Positions 1 to 7,320 of a stretch of DNA of 64,000 nucleotides are shown here, piece after piece. Where the stretch lies: NCBI GenBank assembly GCA_964400675.1, contig CAYNVO010000006.1, positions 62,001 to 126,000 of the forward strand, in the 5' to 3' direction. Every line of letters starts with the position of its first letter. Within the stretch, counting starts at the first letter, position 1. The notes beneath the pieces were generated by a model. The model ran no database searches. It had not been told where the DNA came from and worked only from the letters and a program-made list of their open reading frames with translations. The DNA is from 9FT-COMBO-48-23 sp964400675 (GTDB lineage Bacteria > Chloroflexota > Dehalococcoidia > GIF9 > UBA5629). The position numbers and the translations under genes are program-made.

Positions 1-2
1 TT

Positions 3-467
3 AAGGGCAGGACGGTGGGGCATTCGGCGATTGAGATGGCACAGTTGATGTTGCCGCACCAGACCAATCCTGCCGGTTTTGTTCATGGCGGCGAGCTGAT
101 GAAGCTGATGGATAATGCCGCCGGCGTTGTAGCCGCCCGCCATAGTCGGGCTAACCCGGTCACTGCAATGGTCGAAGATATCAACTTTCATAACCCGGTG
201 CGCGTTGGAGACCTGGTGCTGGTACATGGCAAAATCACTTTTACCAGCCGCTCATCTATGGAAATTCGGATAGAGGTTGAGGCGGAGAATCTTCTCACCG
301 GCAAGCGTCTCCCAGCCCTGACTGCCTATTATGTTATGGTGGCTGTGAATCTTGAGGGGAAAGCTGTGGAAGTGCCGCCGCTTATAGTGATTACCGAGGA
401 AGAGGAAAGATTGTTCAACGAGGGCCTTACCAGATATGAGGTGCGAAAGGCAAAGTCCGGCAAATAA
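3..467 (+). CDS. Acyl-CoA thioesterase, hotdog fold (5' end cut by window)
   Basis: A single-hotdog thioesterase of the YciA/cytosolic acyl-CoA hydrolase type, expected to hydrolyse acyl-CoA thioesters in the cytoplasm. The visible hallmarks are a Q-T-N-P-A-G-F-V-H-G-G stretch followed by a helix with L-M-D-N-A-A, typical of the family's active-site helix. A GTG at 15 could start the frame, but the frame is open to the window edge and the codons before it (K-G-R-T) match the usual N-terminal lead-in of this family. The real start is therefore probably just upstream of the window. About 150 residues are present, close to full family length. Substrate chain length cannot be read from sequence. 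The 125 bases after the stop (468-592) hold nothing recognisable. Confidence 0.85.
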   Translation, partial: KGRTVGHSAIEMAQLMLPHQTNPAGFVHGGELMKLMDNAAGVVAARHSRANPVTAMVEDINFHNPVRVGDLVLVHGKITFTSRSSMEIRIEVEAENLLTGKRLPALTAYYVMVAVNLEGKAVEVPPLIVITEEEERLFNEGLTRYEVRKAKSGK

Positions 468-592
468 AGGGAATAAAAGAGGACATGCCGAACTGGTGTA
501 TGTAATACGACAGGCGATGAATTTCTGGGAATAGAGGAAGATAAAGGGATATACAAGGTCTTTGTAAAAAAAATCAGCACAGTGAGGTTAAT

Positions 593-1123
593 ATGGAAGA
601 CGAACGTGGCAAGACATTAGAAGCGATTCAATTTGCTATTCAGATGGAAATCGATGGCAAGGCATACTATCAGAAAGCCAGTGGGGAAACTGGCAACAAG
701 GTAGGCAAAGAGCTTTTTGAGTGGCTGGCTGTTGAGGAAGATAAACACCGGCAGAGATTTGAAGACATATATAATATTATAAAAAAACAAAAAGCCTGGC
801 CTAGTACTGACATTCAGCCTCGTAAGGGTGACATACTAAAAACCTTATTCTCCGGGGCAATGAGTGAAGCCGGCACTAATGTGAAGGTGGATAGCACTGA
901 GCTTGATACCATAGATAAGGCTATGGAAATGGAGAATAAGACCGAGACATTCTACAGCAGCCGGGGTGGAGAAGCTGTCTACCCTGCTGAGAAGAAGCTC
1001 TATGCGTCACTGGCAGCTGAGGAGAGAGGCCACTTTCTGGCTCTGGTCGACTATCGGGAGTACCTCATCGACCCTGCAGGATGGTTTCGGAAAGCGGAGC
1101 ACCATTCCCTGGACGGCGGATAA
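593..1123 (+). CDS. Rubrerythrin-like ferritin-family protein
   Basis: A 176-residue four-helix ferritin-like protein of the COG1633 type. Repeated carboxylate/histidine motifs (M-E-I-D-G-K-A-Y-Y near residue 20, E-E-D-K-H near 49, and E-E-R-G-H in the last third) fit a non-haem di-iron site. It lacks the C-terminal rubredoxin domain of classical rubrerythrin, so it needs an external electron donor. A likely role is peroxide reduction or iron handling in an anaerobe. It sits ten bases upstream of sufC in the same direction and opens the redox cluster. Function is inferred from family and context. Confidence 0.8.
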   Translation: MEDERGKTLEAIQFAIQMEIDGKAYYQKASGETGNKVGKELFEWLAVEEDKHRQRFEDIYNIIKKQKAWPSTDIQPRKGDILKTLFSGAMSEAGTNVKVDSTELDTIDKAMEMENKTETFYSSRGGEAVYPAEKKLYASLAAEERGHFLALVDYREYLIDPAGWFRKAEHHSLDGG

Positions 1124-1133
1124 GGAGAGTAAT

Positions 1134-1883
1134 ATGGATTCAGATAATGTGTTAGAGATTAAACACCTGAGCGTGGCTGTGGGTGACAAGGAGATATTGC
1201 ATGATATAAATTTGAACATTAAAACTGGTGAGACTCATGTACTTTTCGGCCCCAATGGTAGCGGAAAGACCACTCTTATTATGACCATAATGGGTTCTCC
1301 TAAGTATCAGGTAACAAAAGGTAGCATTATTTTTGGAGGCAAGGACATAGTTAGGTTGCCTATGGATGAAAGAGCCCGTTTGGGTATCGGTATGTCTCTC
1401 CAGAGACCGCCGGTTGTTCGTGGTGTAAAGACTCGCGACATGGTAGCTGCCTGTGCCAAAGGGCGGCTGAGCCCTGAGGCTATAGACAGCCTGGCAGAGA
1501 AAGCCAATCTGACAGAGCTCATGGACAGGGAGGTGAACTATGGGTTTTCCGGAGGGGAGATAAAACGCTCTGAGCTTCTGCAATTATTGGCTCAGGACCC
1601 GGACCTGGCTTTGCTGGATGAGCCTGAGTCCGGTGTGGATTTGGTGAATATTGCTCTTATCGGCGAGCTTATGAATGAGCTTTTGCAGAAGGTGCATCCT
1701 ATACGTGACCGGAGGCACGCTGGACTTATTATCACCCATACAGGACACATCTTGGAATATGTCAATGCCCGCAGCGGATATGTACTGCTTAACGGCAGGA
1801 TAGTTTGCGAGGGAGACCCGCATGAGATTCTGGAGACGATAAAGCGCAAAGGCTATGAGGAGTGTAAAAGATGCGTAGCATAA
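1134..1883 (+). CDS. sufC: Fe-S cluster assembly ATPase SufC
   Basis: ABC-type ATPase of 249 residues that powers the SufB scaffold in Fe-S cluster assembly. The Walker A G-P-N-G-S-G-K-T, the signature F-S-G-G-E-I-K-R-S-E and a Walker B ending L-L-D-E-P-E-S-G are all present; the last is typical of SufC rather than transporter ATPases. The start is taken at ATG 1134 after GGAGAG, because a longer open frame from 966 only overlaps the upstream gene. It overlaps sufB by 13 bases, so the two are translationally coupled. The C-terminus carries a C-x-x-C pair (C-K-R-C). No sufS, sufU or sufD lies nearby, as in minimal two-gene SUF-like systems of anaerobes and archaea. Confidence 0.93.
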   Translation: MDSDNVLEIKHLSVAVGDKEILHDINLNIKTGETHVLFGPNGSGKTTLIMTIMGSPKYQVTKGSIIFGGKDIVRLPMDERARLGIGMSLQRPPVVRGVKTRDMVAACAKGRLSPEAIDSLAEKANLTELMDREVNYGFSGGEIKRSELLQLLAQDPDLALLDEPESGVDLVNIALIGELMNELLQKVHPIRDRRHAGLIITHTGHILEYVNARSGYVLLNGRIVCEGDPHEILETIKRKGYEECKRCVA

Positions 1884-3106
1884 AGCCTGACAAAGCATCT
1901 AAAAAGAGAGCTGAAGCGGCGGCGTCCAAACCGGCAGCTTTTGGTGAGGATATAGATTTAGACAGGTATGCTCATTCTGGCGATGAATTGCCCTATCATG
2001 ATGACCCATCGAAATTGTCGGCTGAAACCAAAAAGCAAATGGTGCAGGTTGGTGTTATGTTAGACGACGATAGCCAGCGCTCAGGGACAATAATTCAGAT
2101 AGACCATTCTACGGTGCATCGAAGGGCGAATCAAGAGGGCATAGAGGTTATGAGCACCAGTGAAGCCCTGGAGAAATATGACTGGCTGGCTGACTACTCA
2201 TGGAAAGCGGTAGCCGTAGATACCGATAAGTATACTGCCAGCGTGGAGCTAGGTCAGAGTAACGGCTACTTCATCAGGGCTTTGCCCGGAAGTAAGACCA
2301 TACACCCGGTTCAGGCTTGCCTCTATCTGGGTAAACGCAACCTGGCACAGAAGGTGCACAATATCATTATTGCTGAGGAAGGTTCCGAATTGCACATCAT
2401 CACCGGTTGCGCTGCAGCTTCTGGAGAGGAACCGGGGATGCACATAGGTGTTTCTGAATTTTATATTAAACGAGGGGCTAAAATTACCTTTACTATGATA
2501 CACAGCTGGTCGCCGGACATAGCCGTACGCCCTCGCACCGGGATAATCGTTGAGGAGGATGGCGTGTTCCTGAGTAATTATGTGATTATGAAACCGGTCC
2601 GCTCATTGCAGATGTATCCTGCGGCAAGATGCGTTGGTGAGAATGCGGTGGTCAGGTTCAACAGCATTCTGGTGGCGTTGCCCGGCTCGAATATGGATGT
2701 GGGATCTAGGGTTTTGCTCGATGCCAGGGGCGCCAGGACGGAGATAATATCCAGGGCTATAACTACTGGGGGCAACATTTATGCCCGGGGCTATATAGAA
2801 GGCAATGCCCCTGATGTTAAAGGCCATCTGGAGTGCCGGGGGCTTATGCTACGTGGAGAGGGCGTGATTCATGCCATACCGGAACTGAAGGGAACTCTTG
2901 CCGGTGTAGAGCTGTCCCACGAGGCGGCTGTGGGCAAGATAGCCGAAGAAGAGGTTGAGTATCTGATGATGCGTGGCTTAACCCGTGACGAGGCTACGGC
3001 TACCATAGTCAGAGGTTTTCTGAGAGTGGACATAGAAGGCTTGCCGCCGGAGCTAAATCTTGAGATACAGCGGGCTGTTGAAGCCAGTGAAAAAGAAGTT
3101 ATGTAA
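1871..3106 (+). CDS. sufB: SufB/SufD-family Fe-S scaffold protein
   Basis: Scaffold partner of SufC, 411 residues, with the beta-helix core typical of the SufBD family. The C-terminal region has G-H-L-E-C (Cys322) and S-H-E-A-A-V-G-K-I (His350, Glu351), the conserved positions implicated in cluster and sulfur handling in SufB. The roughly 60-residue N-terminal region is short and charged, unlike the long N-terminus of proteobacterial SufB. With only one SufBD gene, the protein probably forms a homodimer on SufC. The start overlaps the sufC stop. Assignment to the family is firm; calling it SufB rather than SufD rests on the conserved Cys. Confidence 0.9.
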   Translation: MRSIKPDKASKKRAEAAASKPAAFGEDIDLDRYAHSGDELPYHDDPSKLSAETKKQMVQVGVMLDDDSQRSGTIIQIDHSTVHRRANQEGIEVMSTSEALEKYDWLADYSWKAVAVDTDKYTASVELGQSNGYFIRALPGSKTIHPVQACLYLGKRNLAQKVHNIIIAEEGSELHIITGCAAASGEEPGMHIGVSEFYIKRGAKITFTMIHSWSPDIAVRPRTGIIVEEDGVFLSNYVIMKPVRSLQMYPAARCVGENAVVRFNSILVALPGSNMDVGSRVLLDARGARTEIISRAITTGGNIYARGYIEGNAPDVKGHLECRGLMLRGEGVIHAIPELKGTLAGVELSHEAAVGKIAEEEVEYLMMRGLTRDEATATIVRGFLRVDIEGLPPELNLEIQRAVEASEKEVM

Positions 3107-3128
3107 TTCAGACTGACGGGGGTGAATC

Positions 3129-3818
3129 GTGAATTTGAAAGCTCTTTACAAATTGGGTTATGGCTTGTATGTGGTGTGTTCCAAGAAGGGGGATAAGCTT
3201 AATGGTCAGATTGCCAACACGGTCTTTCAGGTCTGCTCCGAGCCGCCTATTGTAGCTGTGGCTCTGAATAAGCAGAACCTGACTAACGAGTTTGTTTCTG
3301 CGAGTAAGGTGTTTACGGTTTCAATACTCTCCCAGGACACGCCTTTAAATTTCATCGGTGGTTTCGGCTTCAAATCGGGCAGAGAGGTAGATAAACTCAA
3401 AGACATTGGTTACAAGCTGGGTGAAACCGGCGCACCGATAGTGCTTGACAATACGCTGGCTTATCTTGAAGCTAAAGTTATTAATCAGACAGATGTTAGC
3501 ACCCATACCATCTTCATAGGGGAGATTGTGGCAGCGGATGTGGTTAAGGAAGGCGAGCCTATGACATACGCTTATTACCATGAGGTTAAGCGAGGCACTA
3601 CCCCTAAAACAGCCCCGGTTTATATTGAAGAGAAAAAGGAGGCGGCAACGAGCATGGCAAAATACAAGTGCACGGTTTGTGGTTACATTTATGACCCTGA
3701 GTTGGGCGACCCCGATGGTGGGATAGAACCGGGCACATCTTTTGAAAAGATACCCGATGACTGGGTGTGTCCTGTTTGCGGCGCCAGCAAAGACCAGTTT
3801 GAAAAGGTGGAGGGATAA
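3129..3818 (+). CDS. Flavin reductase-rubredoxin fusion (high-molecular-weight rubredoxin)
   Basis: A 229-residue electron carrier. Residues 1 to about 160 are an FMN-binding flavin-reductase-like domain. From residue 176 a complete rubredoxin follows, with C-T-V-C-G-Y and C-P-V-C-G, the four Cys ligands of one iron. In clostridia this architecture (Hrb/NRO) passes electrons from NADH to flavodiiron proteins, and a flavodiiron gene lies 1.8 kb downstream, so the same partnership is likely. The start is GTG with an upstream GGGGGTG. An AAGGAGG stands 11 bases before the in-frame ATG at 3654, exactly at the domain boundary; it may be a relic of a separate rubredoxin gene or an active internal start. 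Confidence 0.9.
   Translation: MNLKALYKLGYGLYVVCSKKGDKLNGQIANTVFQVCSEPPIVAVALNKQNLTNEFVSASKVFTVSILSQDTPLNFIGGFGFKSGREVDKLKDIGYKLGETGAPIVLDNTLAYLEAKVINQTDVSTHTIFIGEIVAADVVKEGEPMTYAYYHEVKRGTTPKTAPVYIEEKKEAATSMAKYKCTVCGYIYDPELGDPDGGIEPGTSFEKIPDDWVCPVCGASKDQFEKVEG
3654..3818 (+). other. Possible internally initiated free rubredoxin
   Basis: ATG at 3654 is in frame with the flavin reductase-rubredoxin gene, and GGAGG lies at 3638-3642. Initiation here would give a 54-residue stand-alone rubredoxin with all four Cys ligands. The 11-base spacing is longer than ideal, so this may be only a remnant of the gene fusion. Confidence 0.35.
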
Positions 3819-3825
3819 AAAGGCA

Positions 3826-4215
3826 ATGATAGAAAACCTGAACAAGGAACAGCTAGCGGGAATATTAGAGGCAATACCTGTAGAGGTTTCCTTCGTCGAT
3901 GAGAATGATTTAGTCAGGTTTTGGAATAAACATGAAACGAGAATCTTCAAACGGCCGGTTTCAGTGGTTGGAAAGCCGGTTCAGAATTGTCATCCAAAGC
4001 ACAGTGTGGACAAAGTAAATCAGCTATTGTCCGACTTTAAGGGTGGCAAAAGAGACTCGGCTGAATTCTGGATAGACCTCAAGGGGAGAAAGGCATACAT
4101 AAGATATTTTGCCGTGCGGGACAAGACAGGCAGATATCTAGGCACATTGGAAGTTACCCAGGACATAACTGATATAAAGAAAATCGAGGGCGAGAAGAGA
4201 TTGCTAGACACATAA
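3826..4215 (+). CDS. PAS-domain protein (PAS_10 / DUF438-type sensor module)
   Basis: A 129-residue protein that is almost entirely one PAS domain. It has the subtype features P-V-E-V-S-F-V-D-E-N-D, V-G-K-P-V-Q-N-C-H-P and a terminal G-T-L-E-V-T-Q-D-I-T-D-I. In DUF438 proteins this domain sits beside a hemerythrin-like domain and probably senses a ligand or redox state. Here it stands alone, seven bases after the rubredoxin stop and therefore in that transcript. ATG 3826 is chosen; an open frame from 3742 lies inside the upstream gene. The signal sensed is unknown. Confidence 0.75.
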   Translation: MIENLNKEQLAGILEAIPVEVSFVDENDLVRFWNKHETRIFKRPVSVVGKPVQNCHPKHSVDKVNQLLSDFKGGKRDSAEFWIDLKGRKAYIRYFAVRDKTGRYLGTLEVTQDITDIKKIEGEKRLLDT

Positions 4216-4348
4216 CGGGAGGTGCGAGGGCAATGATTTCGGAGATGGCTCAGGTGTAAATAATCTAGCAATAGGAGGTATAAGGTTTGGGGGATTAACT
4301 CTGGCCAAAATGAATGGAAGACTGCGCGTGAAATTATTCTAGATAAAA

Positions 4349-5593
4349 ATGTTGATAGAAGTGCGTATAGGACCGGGCAAAAGTAAGTTAAATGCATCTA
4401 TTTTGAAGGTTCAGCAGCTTTTTGGGATTTCTTCAAGTAAGACACATAGGGTTCCTCATATTACACTGTATGGAGAGTTCATTGCTGACCGCAAACAAGT
4501 GTGGAGGGTAATGGAAGTAATGGTATCTATCGGGAGAGACTATTCATTGCTGCCTTATGTGATTGATGGTTTTAGATGGGTAGAGGGTGAGAAGGGGAAG
4601 GTCATCTACTTCAATATAGTTCCTTCTGAGGAGTTTAAAGAATTCAGGCGGAAACTTGCGGAAAAGCTGCTTGAGGTAGTTCCTGAGACGAAGCCATATG
4701 ATAGAAAGGGGGACTTTTTATTTCATTCCACCTTGGTATATAAGTTGTCAAACGAAGAATTTGAACGGGTTTGGCCGTATGTGTGTGGCAAAAAATTATT
4801 ATTGCAGAAACCACAGCCTCGTGATACGGAATTTGAAGATTACACTATGAGGCATTTCTACCTGCCTATGAATGCTTTAAGAGCAACCTTTCTAAATAAT
4901 CAAGCCAAAATAATTTGTGAATATGATTTTTTGCAGAAAAGGCTACTTACAAGAATGGAAGCATTGAACATGCGACAATGGCAGGAGACTTTGAGGTTGT
5001 TCAGGATTAAAAAGAGGATTGAGAGTTGCAAGCCAGATTGCAACCAGAAGCCGCCCTATCTTATCGGCGATCTCCATTTAGACCACGCCAATATAATCCA
5101 TTACTGCGCAAGGCCTTTTTCATCTTCAAACGTTGAGGAAATGAACAATGTACTGGTAAATAACTGGAATAGCACTGTCGGGGATAATATGATTTATTTT
5201 CTGGGTGATTTGTCTTTTGGCAGAGGGGCTAGGTCTGCGGACTATTGGCTTAGGAAGCTTAAAGGGAGAATACACTTTATAAGGGGAAACCATGAAGCGG
5301 GAGTTAGAAATTCAAGGGAATATGAAGTTTTGGAATATGAAGGTTATAAATTCCTTCTGGTGCATGACCCAGACAACTTACCTATCGACTGGAGTCAATG
5401 GGTAATCCACGGGCACAAGCACAATAATGATATGAAGAATTATCCTTTTATCAATGGTGACAGGAAGACTATCAATGTCAGCGCGGAATTAGTGAACTAC
5501 AGGCCTGTCGGTTTGGATTTTCTAGTATCGTTAAATTTGGGCTCAATTAAGAGGATGGATATGATAGACAGCATCCCTGAAAGGATAAGCTAG
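4349..5593 (+). CDS. Fusion of 2H (LigT-like) phosphoesterase and calcineurin-like metallophosphoesterase
   Basis: A 414-residue protein with two different phosphoesterase folds. Residues 1 to about 200 are a 2H/LigT-like domain with its paired motifs H37-I-T-L and H126-S-T-L. This fold acts on 2',5' or cyclic phosphodiesters in RNA or nucleotides. Residues about 236-395 are a metallophosphoesterase with G-D241-L-H243, L-G-D287, G-N-H315-E, H339-D and H-G-H356-K-H358. Both active sites look intact. Base composition is visibly A+T-richer than the flanking genes, and there is no clear Shine-Dalgarno before ATG 4349. The gene separates the PAS and flavodiiron genes, which suggests later insertion. 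RNA repair, 2',3'-cyclic phosphate processing or oligonucleotide turnover are possible roles; the substrate is unknown. Confidence 0.82.
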   Translation: MLIEVRIGPGKSKLNASILKVQQLFGISSSKTHRVPHITLYGEFIADRKQVWRVMEVMVSIGRDYSLLPYVIDGFRWVEGEKGKVIYFNIVPSEEFKEFRRKLAEKLLEVVPETKPYDRKGDFLFHSTLVYKLSNEEFERVWPYVCGKKLLLQKPQPRDTEFEDYTMRHFYLPMNALRATFLNNQAKIICEYDFLQKRLLTRMEALNMRQWQETLRLFRIKKRIESCKPDCNQKPPYLIGDLHLDHANIIHYCARPFSSSNVEEMNNVLVNNWNSTVGDNMIYFLGDLSFGRGARSADYWLRKLKGRIHFIRGNHEAGVRNSREYEVLEYEGYKFLLVHDPDNLPIDWSQWVIHGHKHNNDMKNYPFINGDRKTINVSAELVNYRPVGLDFLVSLNLGSIKRMDMIDSIPERIS

Positions 5594-5608
5594 ATAAGGA
5601 GGAGTAAA

Positions 5609-6793
5609 ATGAAACCGAGGGAGATAAGGCGCGGGATTTACTGCGTAGGAGCGATTGACTGGGACAGGCGGCTTTTTGATTCGCTTATACCGCTTCCCGA
5701 TGGCACCAGCTATAACTCGTATCTGGTAAAGGGTAGCGAAAAGACGGCTCTTATAGATACGGTGGACCCGACTATGGGGCAGGTGCTGGTAAATCACCTG
5801 GATGAACTTAAAATCAAAAACATAGATTACGTGGTGGCACATCATGCCGAGCAAGACCATTCAGGTAGTATCCCTCTTGTCCTTGATAAATATCCTGAGG
5901 CAAAAGTCATCTGCACGCCCAAATGTAAGGGGATGCTTATAGATTTGCTTCTAGTTTCGGAAGGCAGGTTCATAACCGTCGAGGATAAGGAGGCAGTTTC
6001 GCTGGGAGACAGGACACTGGAGTTCATCAATACTCCGTGGGTTCACTGGCCTGAGACCATGGTGACCTACTTAAAAGAAGAGAGAGTTCTATTTTCCTGC
6101 GATTTCTTTGGCTCTCATCTGGCTACAACCGAGATGTATGTGACTGACGAGGGGCAGGTATACGAGGCAGCCAAGAGATATTATGCCGAAATCATGATGC
6201 CCTTCCGAGCCATTATTCAGAAGAATCTGGAGAAAATAAAGGACTACAAGATTGAGATCATCGCTCCCAGCCATGGCCCTATGTACGATAAACCGGAGTT
6301 TATTATCAAGGCTTATCATAGCTGGGTCTTCGATGAACCCAAGAATATCGTAGTTTTGCCATATGTATCGATGCACGGCAGCACCCGCAAGATGGTGGAG
6401 TATTTCATTGAAGCTCTGGCTCAGAGGGGCGTGACGGTGAAACAGTTCGACCTCACGGTTACTGATATCGGTAAGCTGGCGATGTCGTTAGTGGATGCGG
6501 CGACAGTCGTCATCGGCACTCCCACTGTATTAGCCGGTCCGCATCCCAATGCTGTCTATGCTGTTTTTCTGGCAAACGCCCTTAGACCTAATTTGAAGTT
6601 TGCCTCAATTATCGGTTCCTATGGCTGGGGAGGCAAGACTGTGGAGCAACTGGCAGCGATGATACCTAACTTGAAGGTGGAGATACTGCAGCCGGTGCTC
6701 ATCAAGGGGTATCCCCGGGAGGCTGATTTCAAGGCTTTGGATAGTTTGGCTGAAGCTATTGCTCAGAAGCATAAGGAGCAAGGCTTTGTTTAA
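5609..6793 (+). CDS. fprA: Flavodiiron protein (A-type flavoprotein, O2/NO reductase)
   Basis: A 394-residue flavodiiron protein that reduces O2 to water or NO to N2O. The metallo-beta-lactamase domain (1 to about 245) carries the di-iron ligands H79-x-E81-x-D83-H84, H146, D165 and H222. The flavodoxin domain (about 250-394) begins V-L-P-Y-V-S-M-H-G-S-T, its FMN phosphate loop. The start ATG follows AGGAGG. The electron donor is probably the flavin reductase-rubredoxin encoded at 3129-3818. There is no C-terminal rubredoxin, so the enzyme needs that partner. O2 or NO preference cannot be decided from sequence. Confidence 0.94.
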   Translation: MKPREIRRGIYCVGAIDWDRRLFDSLIPLPDGTSYNSYLVKGSEKTALIDTVDPTMGQVLVNHLDELKIKNIDYVVAHHAEQDHSGSIPLVLDKYPEAKVICTPKCKGMLIDLLLVSEGRFITVEDKEAVSLGDRTLEFINTPWVHWPETMVTYLKEERVLFSCDFFGSHLATTEMYVTDEGQVYEAAKRYYAEIMMPFRAIIQKNLEKIKDYKIEIIAPSHGPMYDKPEFIIKAYHSWVFDEPKNIVVLPYVSMHGSTRKMVEYFIEALAQRGVTVKQFDLTVTDIGKLAMSLVDAATVVIGTPTVLAGPHPNAVYAVFLANALRPNLKFASIIGSYGWGGKTVEQLAAMIPNLKVEILQPVLIKGYPREADFKALDSLAEAIAQKHKEQGFV

Positions 6794-6817
6794 CCTGTTA
6801 TTGCAGGCTATTCGTAT

Positions 6818-6899
6818 TGTCATTCTGAGCGCAGCGAAGAATCTCATCTTACTCCTTACCACCGAGATTCTTCGGTCGCTCTGCTCCCTCAGAATGACA
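6818..6899. repeat. Palindromic dispersed repeat, copy 1
   Basis: An imperfect inverted repeat. Its outer arms TGTCATTCTGAG and CTCAGAATGACA are perfect complements, and the inner arms GAAGAATCTC and GAGATTCTTC also pair. A related copy lies at 22253-22329. It falls between genes and carries no ORF, so it resembles a REP/MITE-like intergenic element or a bidirectional RNA hairpin. Confidence 0.8.
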
Positions 6900-6912
6900 G
6901 AGAGAACCCAGT

Positions 6913-6949
6913 ATTGCCGCGTCCCGATGCAATCGGGACGCCTCGCAAT
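6913..6949. repeat. Second palindromic element
   Basis: A perfect 10-base stem (6919-6928 pairing with 6932-6941, three-base loop), with further outer pairing of ATTGC to GCAAT. It immediately follows the first repeat. Part of its core, CCCGATGCAATC, recurs inside the second copy of the other repeat at about 22298, which suggests that the two elements are modular or can recombine. Confidence 0.6.
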
Positions 6950-6991
6950 GACGGCGAATAGTGCAAATTATCAAAGGTGCGGAGGTACAAA

Positions 6992-7297
6992 ATGAAGGAA
7001 AACTTCAGTGCGGCAATTAAGGTAAACGGGGTATCAGTCGAGATAAATCCTTTCGTCGAGGAGTTTTTGGCTCGAACCACAGTGGGTGCTGTTTCTTCGC
7101 TGAGAGAGGTGGAAGACATAAAGAGCCTGCAAGTCCAGCAGAAAAAGGGCAATGTCGAAATCACCGTCAATGGTAGAGACATTCCTCTTACTCCGTTTCC
7201 CAACGACATTATTTCCAATACCCTGGTTGGGATAGTCTCTTCGCTGAGAGGGGTAGATGATATAGACAGTATTGATGTCAGCGTTGAGGTAGGATGA
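6992..7297 (+). CDS. Small protein with two-fold internal repeat, function unknown
   Basis: A 101-residue soluble protein after a good GGAGG (6981-6985). It consists of two similar halves: P-F-V-E-E-F-L-A-R-T-T-V-G-A-V-S-S-L-R followed by V-E-D-I-K-S-L, and P-F-P-N-D-I-I-S-N-T-L-V-G-I-V-S-S-L-R followed by V-D-D-I-D-S-I. It therefore arose by duplication of a unit of about 45 residues. There are no Cys or His clusters, signal peptide or membrane segments. It sits between the flavodiiron and copper ATPase genes, which suggests but does not prove a link with metal or redox stress. I do not recognise a named family. Confidence 0.75.
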   Translation: MKENFSAAIKVNGVSVEINPFVEEFLARTTVGAVSSLREVEDIKSLQVQQKKGNVEITVNGRDIPLTPFPNDIISNTLVGIVSSLRGVDDIDSIDVSVEVG

Positions 7298-7320
7298 CAA
7301 GGTAATAAGATTTCGGGGTT

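Noticed and set aside
966..1133. N-terminal extension of sufC open frame
   Set aside because: It lies over the upstream rubrerythrin-like gene, is unlike SufC, and ATG 1134 has a proper ribosome site.
3345..3950. 201-codon open frame on the - strand
   Set aside because: It is antisense to the flavin reductase-rubredoxin and PAS genes and has no domain or ribosome site.
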